DNA from: Cycas panzhihuaensis
Lineage: Eukaryota > Cycadophyta
Assembly: GCA_023213395.1 (NCBI GenBank)
Contig: CM041465.1
Coordinates: 203,925,741 to 203,989,740 of the forward strand
Direction of reading: 5' to 3'
DNA: 64,000 nt
In this document: positions 33,197 through 44,500 of the stretch, in pieces
Layout: the number at the start of each line of letters is the position of its first letter
Numbering within the stretch: position 1 is the first letter of the stretch
The notes under the pieces: model-generated
The model's database searches: none
Seen by the model: only the letters and a program-made list of their open reading frames with translations
What the model was told of the DNA's origin: nothing
Made by a program: the position numbers and the translations under genes

Positions 33197-34535
33197 TTAA
33201 GTCTCACTAATTCTTCTAACCTCCGTCGTAAGGAGTGGAAGTCGTCCAATTGACACTACATAGTGGTTCTTAGACTTCAATATCTCAAACTCAGTTAGAA
33301 GGATGGCCTTGGTTCCATAAACCAACTGAAATGGTGTTTGTCCCATCAATCTTTTATATGTTGTTCTGAAGGTCCATAATCTTGTGAGTTTCTCACTTGA
33401 TCGATCTTCCCATGTCGTAAATCTTTCATAGGCAATTCTCAATAATTTTATTTGAGCTTTCTGCTTGTTCGTTAGCACTTGGGTAATACGGTGTGGATTT
33501 CCGATGGCTAATCATGAAGGTTGATGTTAAAATCTCTATAGTCTGATTGAGAAAATGGACCCCTTGATCACGTATGATTTCCAATAGGTATCCAAATCGT
33601 GTAATGATCACTTTGTATAGAAATCGTGCTGTGCTTTCCAAATCTACTTTTCTTAATGCTTGAGCTTCCACCCATTTGGTCATGTAATCGGTTGTCAATA
33701 GAATAAATCGAGCTTGAGATTGTCGGGCAGTCGGTTTGATTTGTTCGACGAAATCGAATCCCCATTTCTTAAATGGTGCCAAAGGTAGGATTGGGTGGAG
33801 GGGTTGAAAATCTTGCCGATTAGATTTTACCATTCTTTGACAATAATCACATGCATGAACCCATTTCCTCACATCTTCAAACATTGATGGCCACCAGAAT
33901 CCTGACATTAGGATTTTTCTCCAAGTTGCCAATTTTCCCATGTGTCCTCCTACTACACCTTCATATGCTTCGGCCATAATTTGATTAACTTCATGTGGCC
34001 TTATGCATCGACATAGTACTTCATCTGATCCTAATTTGTATAATTCTCCCTTAATCAACTAGTATGGTTCCGCCTTCAGCACGAAATTCCATCGTTCCGT
34101 TCGATCTAATCCTGGCGGCACTTCCCCTATTACTAAGCATTCTGGTATTCTGTCATACCAATCTATCGCCACTGCCTCTATGCTAAATAATGTTGCGTCG
34201 AGAAAGTCGTTCAGTACCCTTGTAGCTTTTTCTCCATTTGCAATTCTTGATAAGTGATCCAGTACAATGTGGACTTTTCCCGGTTTCACAATGATTTTAA
34301 ATGAAAATTCCTGAAATAACATTAGCCACCTGCTAATTCGTCCCCTCATTATGGGTTTGTTTACTAAGTACATTAGTGCTTGGTGGTCGACGAAGAATAA
34401 GAATGGGTTTGACAACAGATAATGTCGGAATTTCTGCAACACATACACCATTCTAAGTACTTCTCTCTCCGTTGTGGTGTAATTTTGTTCTGCTCTTGTA
34501 AGTCTCTGACTTGCAAAATATATAGGATGGTCCAT
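33197..34535 (-). pseudogene. E6 RNase H and integrase
   Basis: One frame from 34535 to 33426 is broken only by a TAG at 34059. RNase H shows PIYFASQRLTRAEQNYTTTE and FVDHQALMYLVNKPIMRGRI. Integrase has a zinc-binding region (GGHMGKLATWRKI, then CDYCQRMVKSNRQDFQP) and a catalytic core with LTTDYMTKWVE, IRDQGVHFLN and SANEQAESSNK, so D-D-E is complete. A frameshift near 33450 leads to the C-terminal part, TTYKRLMGQTPFQLVYGTKA. No chromodomain follows. Confidence 0.9.
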
Positions 34536-34613
34536 TTTATCATCACTTGGTTGTGCTAATACACATCCGATGGCATATTGTGAGGCGTCGACGTGTACAT
34601 GGAAGATTTTTTT

Positions 34614-35520
34614 CTAATCGGGAAATTGTAGTATCGGTGCTGACATTATGGCCTTTTTTAGTGCCTCGAATGCCTGTTGTTGCTCTTCACTCCATTCCCA
34701 TTCAACATCTTTTTTCAATAGTTCTTCAAGAGGTCCCAATATGCATACATACCCCCTAATGAATTTTCTATAATAACCGGTTAATCCCAAGAATCCTTTC
34801 AATTGTTTCCTCGTGAATAACGCCAAAAAATACAGAATTGCAGACACCTTGGCTGGGTCTATTAATAATCCTTCTTTACTCACTATATGGCCCAACAAGT
34901 TTTTAAATGGTACCAGAAAGGTACACTTTTCCAACTTTAAACATAATTTATTTTCACAACATGTTTGCAACATTTCTCTAAGGTTCTCCATATGATTTTT
35001 CATAAATCCATACAACGTCCAATCATCCAAAAATACTGCCACTTTTTCACCAATCATTTTGCGGAATATGTTAATTACTATCCTCTGAAATGTGGCTAGG
35101 GCATTTATAAGATCAAAGGGCATCACCTTGTATGCATATGTTCCCCATTCCGTTACAAATGTCGTTTTCGTCTGATCCTCGAGGGCGATTTATACTTGGT
35201 TATATACACTAAACCCATCAGTGAAGGAATATATCTCGTTTCCTCCGACGGCTTCCAAAATATCCTCCGTAAAAGGTAATGGGAAAGGATCCTTTTTAGT
35301 TACTTTGTTCAGTTGTCTGTAATCCACACAGACACGTATTTTTCCATTCTTTTTCAGAACTACTACTACAGGGCTCACCTAGTCGCTGTAGTCAATTTCA
35401 TAAATATACCTTGCTTCCAACATCTTATCTAACTCTACCTTTACCTTTTCTTTATATTTGGGATTCATCCGGTACGGTCTCTACTTTACCGGCTTGGCTC
35501 CTTCGACTAGGTCAATATAG
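34614..35520 (-). pseudogene. E6 reverse transcriptase
   Basis: The start is readable as RPYRMNPKYKEKVKVELDKM near 35480. Next come VVVVLKKNGKIRVCVDYRQL and SFTDGFSVYNQV. A TAA near 35190, likely a former CAA, interrupts the frame, which then continues with YKVMPFDLINALATFQ. The catalytic box is FLDD (35022-35033). LGHIVSKEGLLIDPAK and GFLGLTGYYRKFIRGYV follow. Only point stops break an otherwise continuous frame. Confidence 0.9.
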
Positions 35521-35723
35521 TGCATCCCAATCTTCGGGGGAATGCCTTTAAGGTCCTTATACGACCATGCGAACACGTCACAAAACTCGTCAAATAACTA
35601 CTGAGCTTTTGCTATTGTTTAATCATCCCAATAGTCTCCAATCTGAATGGTTTTGGGTTCCTCTTTACTTCCAACATTAATTTCGGTTGTTTTTAGTTTT
35701 GTTATTCCAATATCTTTTCTATC

Positions 35724-36512
35724 TCATGTTTTAAAGGCAGGGGTGTCTTCTATTTTTCTTTCGCCAAAATTGATCTTGGTGAACTCCGTAGGGTAATTAG
35801 GAATTTCTTCTTTTCCTTCATCCTCTGATTCTTCTTCCTCCTTCTGTATTAATGACATGGCTCTTTGTTCTAGGTTCATACTTAATTTCCTAATAACCTT
35901 GAGTATCTTATCAATATTTTTATTTTCTGATGAATGTGAGAAAGTTTTTATAAAGGAGTTTTTGAGGTTTTTCCATGTTGTGTCCAAGTTTCGTTCTTTC
36001 CCCAAGAACCAATCCCTTGACACCTAACCTAAGGTATGGTAGAAAAGGTTGCTCCGTGTTTTCTTTGGTAGACTCAAGGATATCTATTCTTGTTTGCACT
36101 TTTGATTATGTCTATTGGGGCATTCTCCTACATCGAATAATAGGATATTTAATTGCTTCGGGTGGTCAAATCGTGTTCTAAATGTTGATTGTAGTTCCTT
36201 CCATCCTTGGAAGGTAGCTTGGTGGGCTAGGTACCAATACCATGCCATCCCTCGCAAGGTTAGTATCAGGTCTATTTGCCATTGACTTTTGTCCCAATTT
36301 CCCTCTTCTATCCAATACTTTATACAATGAGTAAGATGGGTAGTTCCATATAGTTGATCCCCATAAAAAGGTTTGACATAATCCCCAATGTATGTTTCGA
36401 AGTTCCTTTCCTCGGGGATGGTTATCCTACTACCTAGACCTGAGTCTCTAGGGGTATGTTCTGTTGGTTCCCTTTCCGTTTTCTCGGATTTGGCGCCAAC
36501 ATTTGGAAGGGA
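35724..36512 (-). pseudogene. E6 second gag-like module between protease and RT
   Basis: After a TGA at 36513 the frame of the upstream acidic spacer continues without stop for about 135 residues. It reads ITIPEERNFETYIGDYVKPF, LILTLRGMAWYWYLAHQAT and FQGWKELQSTFRTRFDHPKQ. The pattern LRG-x-A-x-WY ... F-x-x-W-x-x-L-x-x-x-F-x-x-x-F is that of a retrotransposon gag domain. The WY motif lies at 36231-36248. After a frame change near 36080, the frame 36023-35724 repeats a similar TTWKNLKNSFIKTF pattern and ends in an acidic stretch. A gag domain already exists upstream at 37977-39008, so this is an additional copy in an unusual place. Confidence 0.6.
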
Positions 36513-37115
36513 TCAATCGCTGGGTGGGTGTACCTCTAAAGAAAATGAGGAAGGATTACTATTTCCTTCCTCGAGTTCTAATAGGAGTGGGGATGGGTAA
36601 TCTACCTTAGCACTCACACCTAAGGCAGAGGAGGGGTTAGGGTTAGTATTAAATATTATAGAATTATGAAATAAACTAGGTATACTAGGAATAAGGGTGT
36701 TTAGGTCTACGGTTAGGTTGTTATTATTCTCTATACTATTTTCTATACTATTGTTAGTCCCCATATACTCAAAAGATTTTAAATTATTGTCAATGTCATC
36801 AGTTACATATTTAGACAGCAAATTGCATCTATAGGAAGGAGAATTGACTTCATAAGCATCTTGTAACCAATAATCTACGAATTTCATTCCATTTTCATCA
36901 TCAAAAGAATTGTAGATCTCCCCGAAGTAGGTTGGTTCCGTCTCTTGGAAGTTGATCATCTCCGTTGGCTCGTCGGTTGTATGGTATAGGTTTCCTTCAT
37001 CAAACGAGAATGTCTCTTCACTTGCAATAGTCGTGCTTGAGCTGTCATCTGGTATCCCCTCAATAGAATTTTTTCCTAGCATTGGAAGGACCACTTCATT
37101 CCCACCATCTGACAA
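36513..37115 (-). pseudogene. E6 acidic Asn/Ser-rich spacer frame
   Basis: This 200-residue open frame has no known domain. It is rich in Asn, Ser, Glu and Asp, with a short duplication (NSIENSIENNNN), and looks disordered. It lies between protease and the second gag-like module, in the same frame as the latter. The stop TGA at 36513 is the only interruption. Confidence 0.6.
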
Positions 37116-37537
37116 TGTAAAGGTTACCTCTCTCCAGTTCTAGAGACACTGGGTTTTGTACAACCATGGTCTTCCCAATAGGGTTGGATAGGGTGTTGCA
37201 CCTTTTTTGTTTCTACAATCGTAAAATCAATTCTTACAGCAATCCCTGCTACATCCACCTTGATGTTGACGAGTTTTCCCACTGGTCTCACTGATAATTC
37301 ATTTGCCAATTTCAACGAATAAGTTGCCGCTTCCAGTTTTGGGCTTCCCAACTTCCGCCATGTCGAGGTTGGTAGCACATTGATAGCAGCTCCTCCATCC
37401 ACAATTACCCTTGAAAATTTCTCTCCTAACATAGTGATTGCTACCATTGGATCCATGTCGAAGGATGGCATTATCTTCTTTAAACTCTTAGTGGCTTCTC
37501 GTTGTTGTAGTATCCCTACTTTGATCCAATCTATCAC
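37116..37537 (-). pseudogene. E6 aspartic protease
   Basis: The motif RVIVDGGAAINVLPTSTWRK is a retropepsin-like active site with Asp-Gly-Gly in place of Asp-Ser/Thr-Gly. The downstream half (KVDVAGIAVRIDFTIVETKK) leads to a frame-shifted ending in which an LGRPWL-type motif can be read in another frame. DGG variants occur in several plant gypsy lineages, so this is not by itself a defect; the frameshift is. Confidence 0.8.
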
Positions 37538-37976
37538 TTGGCATAAGGGAATTGTTAACTATAATTATTTCACTAGATTTTCCATTAGCAATATCATTCG
37601 TGGGATATCTTCTGTCGATAACCCTTCATTTGCATCATTTGAGGGTGTGCTTTCTGTTCCTTCGACATTTTCTCCTCTTATTTGTTCTTCCTTACATATA
37701 CCTGTTTTGTTTCTAGTTTACCCATTGGTAACATTGTCTTAGTTTGGCCTAACTCCTTTAATATTTGTTTTGCTTGTTTGAATCTGTTTATTTCTGTTTG
37801 TGGGTTTGGCTACCCTTCATCCATTCTCTCTTTCTGTTTCTTTTGGAGTTTTACGCTTTTGCTGCTTTCTGGGATGATAGTCATTAAGTTAGTTGCTTTT
37901 GCCTTTTCCTTACAATCTTCTGTTCTATGCTCACTTGGCCACAGTTGTTACATATGAATGGTTTATGTTCATATTC

Positions 37977-39008
37977 CTATTTAGTTGGGCAATCTGATTT
38001 CCAATGCCCGAATTGTAAACAGATCAAACATCTTCCCATTGGTTGTTTTTTCTTTGAGGATTCCTGTGTACTCCTCGTTGTATTTCGAGGTGGATTGCCC
38101 CCTCTTCCCCTACCTCGTCTTTTGTAGGCCCTTCCTCTAGGGTTATAAAAACAATCTTTGGTTGTGTGAATATCCATGTCACATATATGGCACCATTTAT
38201 CTTTTTGGTGCATTGCACTATTTTTTGGATTGATTTCGCACTCCTTAGTTGTATGCAAACTTTTCTTGCAAATATGGCACCATTTTTCGATTTTAAATTC
38301 TCGGTCCTTTCTCTTCTTTACTTCTTCCTCTTCCTTGTTATTTCTCATCTTGAGTCGGGCAACCTCTTTCCTTAGAGCTTCCACCTCGGACTCCTCTTCT
38401 AAGATTCCTACTTGGTAAAAGGGTCGGTTATGTTGATTTTGTTTCATTTCCCTTATTTCTTCCTGTAGCCTTAGTAAAAGGGGATCATGCCATCCTACTA
38501 GGGCATCCATCTCTACTTCAAAGTCCAATGCCAACTCATGAGCGTTTTTTAATGATTTTAGTGGATGCGCATGCGTTATAGACCTTACTTTTTCATTTAA
38601 TCCTCTGACAAAATAGTTCTTCATGTTGTGGTCCATAACTGTTTCATTAATCATGTTGGCAGCAATGCTGTTCATACGATTGATGTAAGTTAACACCGAT
38701 TCACCAGGCCTCTGCTTTATTTCCCTTAGGGCAATCTCCACAGCTTCATTATTTCGAAATTTCTGAAATCTTTCCTCCAAGGATTTCTTTATATTTGCCC
38801 ATGTTTTTGTTTTATTCAATTCTTTGTACCATGCCAATGGTACTCCCCTTAGTGTGCAAGCAAATCTTGCCTTTATTTCATCTTCATCTGTGATTTTCTT
38901 CACATTGATCAAATTCTGGAATAAATACACATGCTCTGCTGCGTTTGAGGTGTCGTTGAAGATAAGTTTACCAAAATATCTAAAATCATTCATCCTTGGT
39001 GACTGCAC
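37977..39008 (-). pseudogene. E6 gag with three CCHC zinc knuckles
   Basis: This 343-residue open frame starts at MQSPRMNDFRYFGKLIFNDT. The gag domain includes ACTLRGVPLAWYKELN, WANIKKSLEERFQKF and RPGESVLTYINRMNSIAANM. An Arg/Lys/Glu-rich segment and three knuckles follow: CHICKKSLHTTKEC, CHICDMDIHTTKDC and CLICLQFGHWKSDC, the last two separated by an RRGRGRGG basic patch. Most gypsy Gag proteins have one knuckle. It is the longest intact frame of the element. The frame may originally have begun further upstream. Confidence 0.88.
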
Positions 39009-39830
39009 TTGTGTCCCACCCAGTGGTGATCCTTCTCATTTTACGTCCTTAAAGGATTCTACTCCTTTTTCTCCACCCTTCACTTTAGGTGGTGTATGTG
39101 GGGTGCTTGGTGCAACACTATCCCTTTCAAATAGGGGATTCTTGAATGTTGTTTTTAGATGTATTGGCTCCGGTACTCCTGACACTTGTACCGTCAATGG
39201 TGTGACCAATATATATGATTACTCAGACCCCCTGTCCGACGAATCCTCAAAAAGTTGCCTTCTTAATTTATTCTCTCAATATGACAAGGGACCTTCCTCC
39301 ACCTTCTTCTCGCTATCACTCAGGTCCTTCGGGGTATCATCCACAGGTGTATTTTCTTCCTTCCTTAGGGTGTCATTGTGTTCCACATTTCCTTTTGGTT
39401 TTTCCTCCTTTCCTAGGCTTAAAAGGTCACATTTGATTGGAGCAGGTGTTAATACCATTTGTTCGCCATTAATTTCCTCTGCTTGTTCTTGAGGTGTCTG
39501 GGCTCCACTTGCCTCAGATTTTTCAACGGACTGTACCTTAGTCTCATTATTATGTAAACTCAATCTTCTTGCTCTTCTTAATTTTGACTCCTCTAACCAT
39601 CGTAATGCCCTCTGTCTACTTGTTTCTTTCCCCTTTGGTGAAGTACCCTTTTGTGGCTCTCCTGCCTTCGAAGGCCTCTTAGGTGGCAATGGAAGGTCCC
39701 CTAACTATCAGAGGCTTAGTTACAGCCTACCATCACGATGACAACCAGGTTCCTCTATCCTTTGAACATTTTCCCCTTTTGAAACTCCTGGGCCTAGTCC
39801 CTCCTCAGTGGATGTAGGCAATGGAACCAA
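39009..39830 (-). pseudogene. E6 leader and basic N-terminal frame of gag
   Basis: The frame 39689-39276 (137 residues) starts MPPKRPSKAGEPQKGTSPKG and is strongly basic and then acidic, like a disordered Gag N-terminus. It is in the same frame as the gag at 39008, but several stops lie between. Right after the 5' LTR, at 39817-39829, the minus strand reads TGGTTCCATTGCC, the probable primer site; it does not match tRNA-Met. Confidence 0.5.
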
Positions 39831-40701
39831 TGTTGACTTTTACACGATCTCCCTACTAAGATAGGTACACTTGTCAAGGGATCATTAGTAGCCTAGTCTA
39901 GGATATGGTCAACATGCCTTATACACCACAGTCATCACAGATTATTCATAATTCCACATAAGGTCATCACAAATCACACACAACAATACAATAATCAACA
40001 ATTATCCATCATACAAGCATCATAGTACACATAGAACACTAATTTCCAAGTAACTCTTTTTTTTATTAAGCAATAGGTCTCATACAACAAGTTCTGGAAT
40101 GTATTCCCTATACATTCCAGCCATATACACTAAGTTCTGTCATTTACATTCCAAAAGGATATGCATCACGGAATGCATCTGCTATAACTTTGTTCCATAC
40201 CACTAGATATGCGTGTTGGCTACCGTACCACCATGTGGAATGAATGCTCAGCTCTCACAGATGGAATGGTCCTTGCAAGCTTCCTTAAATGTGCCTCTTT
40301 GGTGCCTTTTGTTGAAGGGTTATGACTCCCTGTCATAACCGTACCTTTTCAACCTCAATGTATCATTTCATTTAACCAATTGATTAATCACCTTTAACTA
40401 ATGCCTTTACATCTGTACATCCGTACATACGTCCCTTGGTGTTGATGTCATCATCCTCTAGTATCCTTTGGTCCAGATCTATCATGCGTACCTTTGTTGT
40501 TCACTTAGCATACCGCAGATGGTACATATCCTGTGTTGCATACCTGTTCTGGTATGCACCTGTCATATGTACCCAAAATGCTTATTTTTCCAACTTTTCT
40601 TGTCATACGTACCTCCATACAGTCCGTACTTGCACTCCAATGGTCAACACAGCCTACATCTGGTTTCCACATAGCCCATTGTGCCAAAATATGTCCCAAC
40701 A
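39831..40701 (-). repeat. E6 5' LTR
   Basis: An 871-base partner of 30180-31047. It shares the GTAC-rich core (40410-40620) and the termini TGTTGACTTTTACACG and ATGTCCCAACA. Confidence 0.92.
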
Positions 40702-40706
40702 GTAGG

Positions 40707-40874
40707 CCATTAGTGAACATGTAAGATATGTAGTTCTATACATGTCTGATATAACTCACTGTTTAGAATCAATGAGATTTTAGAAAGTTGTGATCCACTA
40801 GTACTTTCTCATCTCTTGCACCTTTTGCATGTGGCTAATGTTGTGAATTCTCCTCCTATCCATCCTTTCTGACA
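40707..40874 (+). repeat. E1 3' LTR, second part
   Basis: Continues the LTR interrupted at 30179. It matches 3760-3924 and ends CTTTCTGACA, followed by the duplicated target AGTTT (40875-40879). Confidence 0.88.
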
Positions 40875-40879
40875 AGTTT

Positions 40880-42168
40880 GTCACCCACCAATTCTTGCAA
40901 CTATTTCAGTAATAGTTACACCAAATACTCACTCCAATTAAACACTACACCCTCCATCATTTCCCACAAAATACTCAACATTCCTGTTGGACACTATGCA
41001 AATTTCCTTTAGCTCAAGAATCTAGTTAAGAGGACTTTGGCCATCCATTGTAACTGAGGATCTCTCAAATTGTCAATTTTGGTATCACTAGAATATTGTT
41101 AGGCACCTGGTTAGCAAAAGGCTCTCCCCATTAATTCTTTATCTACCTCTATCCTTATATCTCCCATCGACAATCTTTCCACATGAGATAATTTTGTTAA
41201 CCTCCATATCAAATCTATGAAAATTTCAACCCTTTTGATATTTTATGCCACGAATTCGACTATGTTCTCCATTAACTGTTTGTCCCAATACAATGATGGC
41301 AACATAACATAACTTCTCTAGCCAACCCTAATCATTACAACTTTGAAATCATCCGATGAATGGGTAAATTCATCTATCAACTTCAGCAAATATGGCTCTA
41401 CTAAATCAATTGGCATTTTCTCTACAGGAATTTAGAAATTGGCACGCTTCGAAGGTAGAAAATAGTGCCAAGTATGCTTACCAACAATAATCATTGAGTG
41501 GAATGTTGCTAGAATGCTTATGGGAATGTGGGTTTGCTAGAACACTACGTGGAACACTTCTAAAATGCCCTAGAATGCTAGGAATCTTCATGGAACACCT
41601 CTAAGAATGTTGGGACGCTTCGTGGAAGGCTTCTAAGAATGTTGGAATGCTTCACATGATCATCGTTTTTCATGTCATTCGTTGGAATGCTCAAAACCGT
41701 TCAATGACAAAAATCACAAAGGCACTACTTGGTGGCTGAAATTTCTCAATTTTTTCTTGAATTTGATGTGAAATCTTGTTCTTTCACTACATTCTTGTGC
41801 TCTACAACTCAAAATAGTCAAAAATAAAAAACCCTTGAAAATCAATTTTATCGCATTCCTTTCATTTTTTGCACAAAACTATTCCTTGAGCCAGTTTGTG
41901 AACGGCCAATTTTGGGAACAATGACTTGGAATGGTCATTGGAACACTATTTGTTTTCCACTTGAAATCATTCATCAGAATGATTTATTTACATCTCAAAA
42001 CCATCACTTTTTTAGCTTGGAAAGGTGGATTTTTCTAGGAACATTGACTTGTAATTTCAAGGCAACAATTTCCCCTTATCTCATTACAGAATGCATGTAT
42101 ATATATATATATATTTTTTCAGCGAATGATCCTTGAAATTCCCTTGAGTTTGATGATTTGCCATATTG

Positions 42169-42203
<35 letters not shown>

Positions 42204-42786
42204 TCAAGGAATGATCCTTGAGATTCCCTTGAGTTTGATGATTCGCCATATTGATTAGTTGTAAGATGCAAGTTACAACTAGTTTTTTCCCTTTTTTTTT
42301 TTTGGTGTTCACATATCAAGATGGAATTGAGTCTTAATATCGACACAACCTCCATTGTCCCCAACTCAAGCAACACAATAACAACATGCTAATATACACC
42401 CAATTGATTCTATTGGTATAAGGGTTGCCCTAATTGTGGTGGGGCTTCAATTTGCTCTCATTTACTAACTTGGGTAGAGGTAGTTCGTCAAGCTCTTCCA
42501 ATTGTACCACTCAATTATCAAATATTTTTACTACTAGACATAGACCTAGCCAATGCGCTTTTTAATTCCCTGAATGTGCATGAAATTTGTTGTCCTAGAG
42601 AAGCACATATTCTCTCTTGAGGAATCAGGGTGCACATAGGTGGCAGTCATACCACACCTTCTGACAAATTTTCTCAATGTTCTACATTTATTTGGCCATA
42701 TAGTGTTTCTCTTCTAATTGTAACACTTGATGCAAATGTTCCTATAACCAATCTTCATTATCCAATCTACATGACAAGACAATTCG
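40880..42786 (-). pseudogene. E7 extra ORF (proximal part), spacer and integrase edge
   Basis: Minus-strand sequence at 40880-41450 aligns with the first part of the E6 extra ORF; the clearest match is CCATCCATTGTAACTGAGG against CTATCCATTGTAATCTGA in E6. The spacer 41480-41700 is packed with GGAATGCTT and AGAATGTT words. An 85-base duplication with (TA)n lies at 42124-42293. From 42600 to 42786 the sequence matches the C-terminal edge of E6 integrase, where E8 cuts it. No frame is usable. Confidence 0.5.
42124..42293. repeat. Two-copy duplication (85-base period) separated by a (TA)n run
   Basis: GAATGATCCTTGAAATTCCC at 42124 and GAATGATCCTTGAGATTCCC at 42209 start copies that run through GAGTTTGATGATT and CCATATTGATTA. 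A perfect (TA)n tract of about 15 units lies between them. Confidence 0.85.
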
Positions 42787-43011
42787 TGTTAAAATCACAT
42801 TTACAAACAAGGGGTTGAATTAAAAATGAAAGAAACCCTTCTTCTTCATTGATTAAAGGAGAAGTGAACCTCTCATATATATACATCAAGTTTACAAAAG
42901 AGAGTGCATGAATATTGGCCACTTGTCAACATAAAATAAAAGAGGGGTTTATGACACACAACCCTCAACCAAAACTTAAGAGCTTATAGAGATAAAACAT
43001 TAACTTCAACA
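42787..43011 (-). repeat. E8 3' LTR
   Basis: Plus strand runs TGTTAAAATCACATT to AACTTCAACA. The purine tract (minus AAGGGGGGA) is at 43012-43020. Confidence 0.88.
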
Positions 43012-43289
43012 TCCCCCCTTAATGTTTTATCCTTTGTTCTGAACTCTTAGCAATTTTTAGAGATATTAGAATCTGTCTCTTCCTAATGGCTTGGTGAAAA
43101 TGTTTGCAAGTTGATGCTCGTTGCTATAGTGTTGAAGATCGATCTCTTTGGCTTAAACTTTCTCACATGTGAATGACAATGAACTTCAATATGTTTTGTT
43201 CTTGCATGGTAGACTAGATTCTTTATCAATTTGATAACACTCTAGTTATCACAAAATATTGGGATGGATTTAGATATTTTTTGATTCAG

Positions 43290-43690
43290 GTCTTTGAGCA
43301 ACTATTTGAGCCAGATTGCTTTACAAGTGGCACTCACAATGGCTTTGTATTCTGCCTTTGTAGATGATAAAGCAACAGTTGCTTGTTTCTTATTGCCCCA
43401 GGATGTTATGGCTGATCCTAAGGTGAAGCAATACCCAGAAGTAGATTTCCTCTCATGACAATCAGTAGCCCAATCCGAATCACAATATCCTATCAAATTA
43501 AGATCAAAGTCTTTGTCATATTTCAATCCCAGATCTAAAGTGCCTTTGATGTACCTTAGAATTCTTTTAGTTGCGTTCAAATGAACAATCTTTGGAGCAT
43601 GCATGAATCTAGAGACGATTCTAACTGAGTATGATATGTCCAGTTTGGTTTCTGTCAAATATATGAGACTTCCAACACGTTGCCTGTATA
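43290..43690 (-). pseudogene. E8 RNase H
   Basis: The frame 43658-43302 reads SYSVRIVSRFMHAPKIVHLN, GYCDSDWATDCHERKSTSGY and ALSSTKAEYKAIVSAT, the copia RNase H, with the DSDWA metal-binding motif present. It follows RT after a short break. The distal part near 43060-43290 is frame-broken. Confidence 0.87.
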
Positions 43691-43706
43691 AAGTCTCATC
43701 TACTCC

Positions 43707-44500
43707 TTAATTGTTTTCTTTTGTTGTCAAAACACATCCTGACTTCATTGGAGTGAGACTAGCATCGTAGTCTTCCATATTGAATCCTTTTAATAGATTC
43801 TTGGCATATTTTGATTGAGATATGAAGATGGATGTGTCTTTTTTACTTACCTCAATGCCAAGGTCATAATGTAATCGATCCATGTCTGTCATTTCAAATT
43901 CATTTTCCATTTGGGATTTTACCCACTTAATTGTTTCTTGATGACTATCTATAACAATCATGTCATCCACATATACAGCAATTATGGTGATCAAACCATT
44001 CTTTATTATTGTATAAAGGCTTGGATCATATTCGCACTAACTGAATCTATTCTACTTAAGGTGGGAATCTAGTTTTGCATACCATGCTCATGGTGCCTGT
44101 TTTAGACTGTATAAGGACTTTTTTAACCTACATACTAAATGTTCTTCTCCTTTTTCCACATAACCTAGAGGTAGCTACATGTATACTTCTTCTTCTAATT
44201 TTCCATTTAAAAAGGCATTTTTTACATCGAGCTAAGCAACTTCCCATTTGAAGTGAGTTGTTATTGAAATAACAATTCTGACTGTTATCATTTTAGCTAT
44301 AGGAGAAAAAGTTTCCTCATAGTCAATTCCTATTGTCTGAGTATACCCTTTTGCTAGTAACCTTGCTTTGAACTTTTCAACACTGCCATCTGATTTTTCC
44401 TTGATTTTGTACATCCATTTGTATCCTATCACTGGTTTGTCTTTTGGTGGCTTGACCAGTTGCCATGTTCTACTCTACTTTATGGCCATCGTTTTAGCAT
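43707..44500 (-). pseudogene. E8 reverse transcriptase
   Basis: The catalytic YVDDMIVIDS box and LHYDLGIEVSKKDTSIFISQ are in the frame 43994-43707. The N-terminal fingers are in 44432-44232, with WMYKIKEKSDGSVEKFKARL and GYTQTIGIDYEETFSPIAKM. The part between, with the LDVKNAFLNGKLEEEVYMQL-type motif (44090-44235), is split by stops and shifts. Domain order is normal. Confidence 0.87.

Larger units (their letters stand above)
30180..40701 (-). mobile_element. E6: Ty3/gypsy element with extra modules
   Basis: LTRs 30180-31047 and 39831-40701 (868 and 871 bases, TG...CA) are flanked by a perfect GTAGG duplication (30175-30179 and 40702-40706). The coding strand is minus, so the right LTR is the 5' one. 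Order of domains: basic N-terminal frame, gag with three zinc knuckles, protease, acidic spacer, a second gag-like module, RT, RNase H, integrase, spacer, extra ORF, 3' LTR. No chromodomain is seen, so it is a non-chromoviral gypsy lineage. Stops are few compared with E7, and integrase keeps its D-D-E residues. The lineage name is uncertain. Confidence 0.9.
3555..40874 (+). mobile_element. E1: Ty1/copia retrotransposon, host of E2, E5 and E6
   Basis: E1 is bounded by TG...CA-type LTRs at 3555-3924 and 29971-40874, the latter interrupted by E6. The five bases AGTTT lie on both outer sides (3550-3554 and 40875-40879), a clean target-site duplication. A tRNA-Met-type primer site follows the 5' LTR, and a purine tract (TATGGGAGGG, 29961-29970) precedes the 3' LTR, so the element reads on the plus strand. 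Only about 3 kb of its own interior remains once the nested elements are disregarded. It holds traces of gag and the tail of reverse transcriptase and RNase H; protease, integrase and most of pol are gone. It is not autonomous. Confidence 0.85.

Noticed and set aside
38166-38418. Plus-strand frames with a membrane-protein look
   Set aside because: They are antisense shadows of the knuckle region of the E6 gag.
42076-42376. Minus-strand frames rich in Ile-Tyr repeats
   Set aside because: They are translations of (TA)n microsatellites and not genes.
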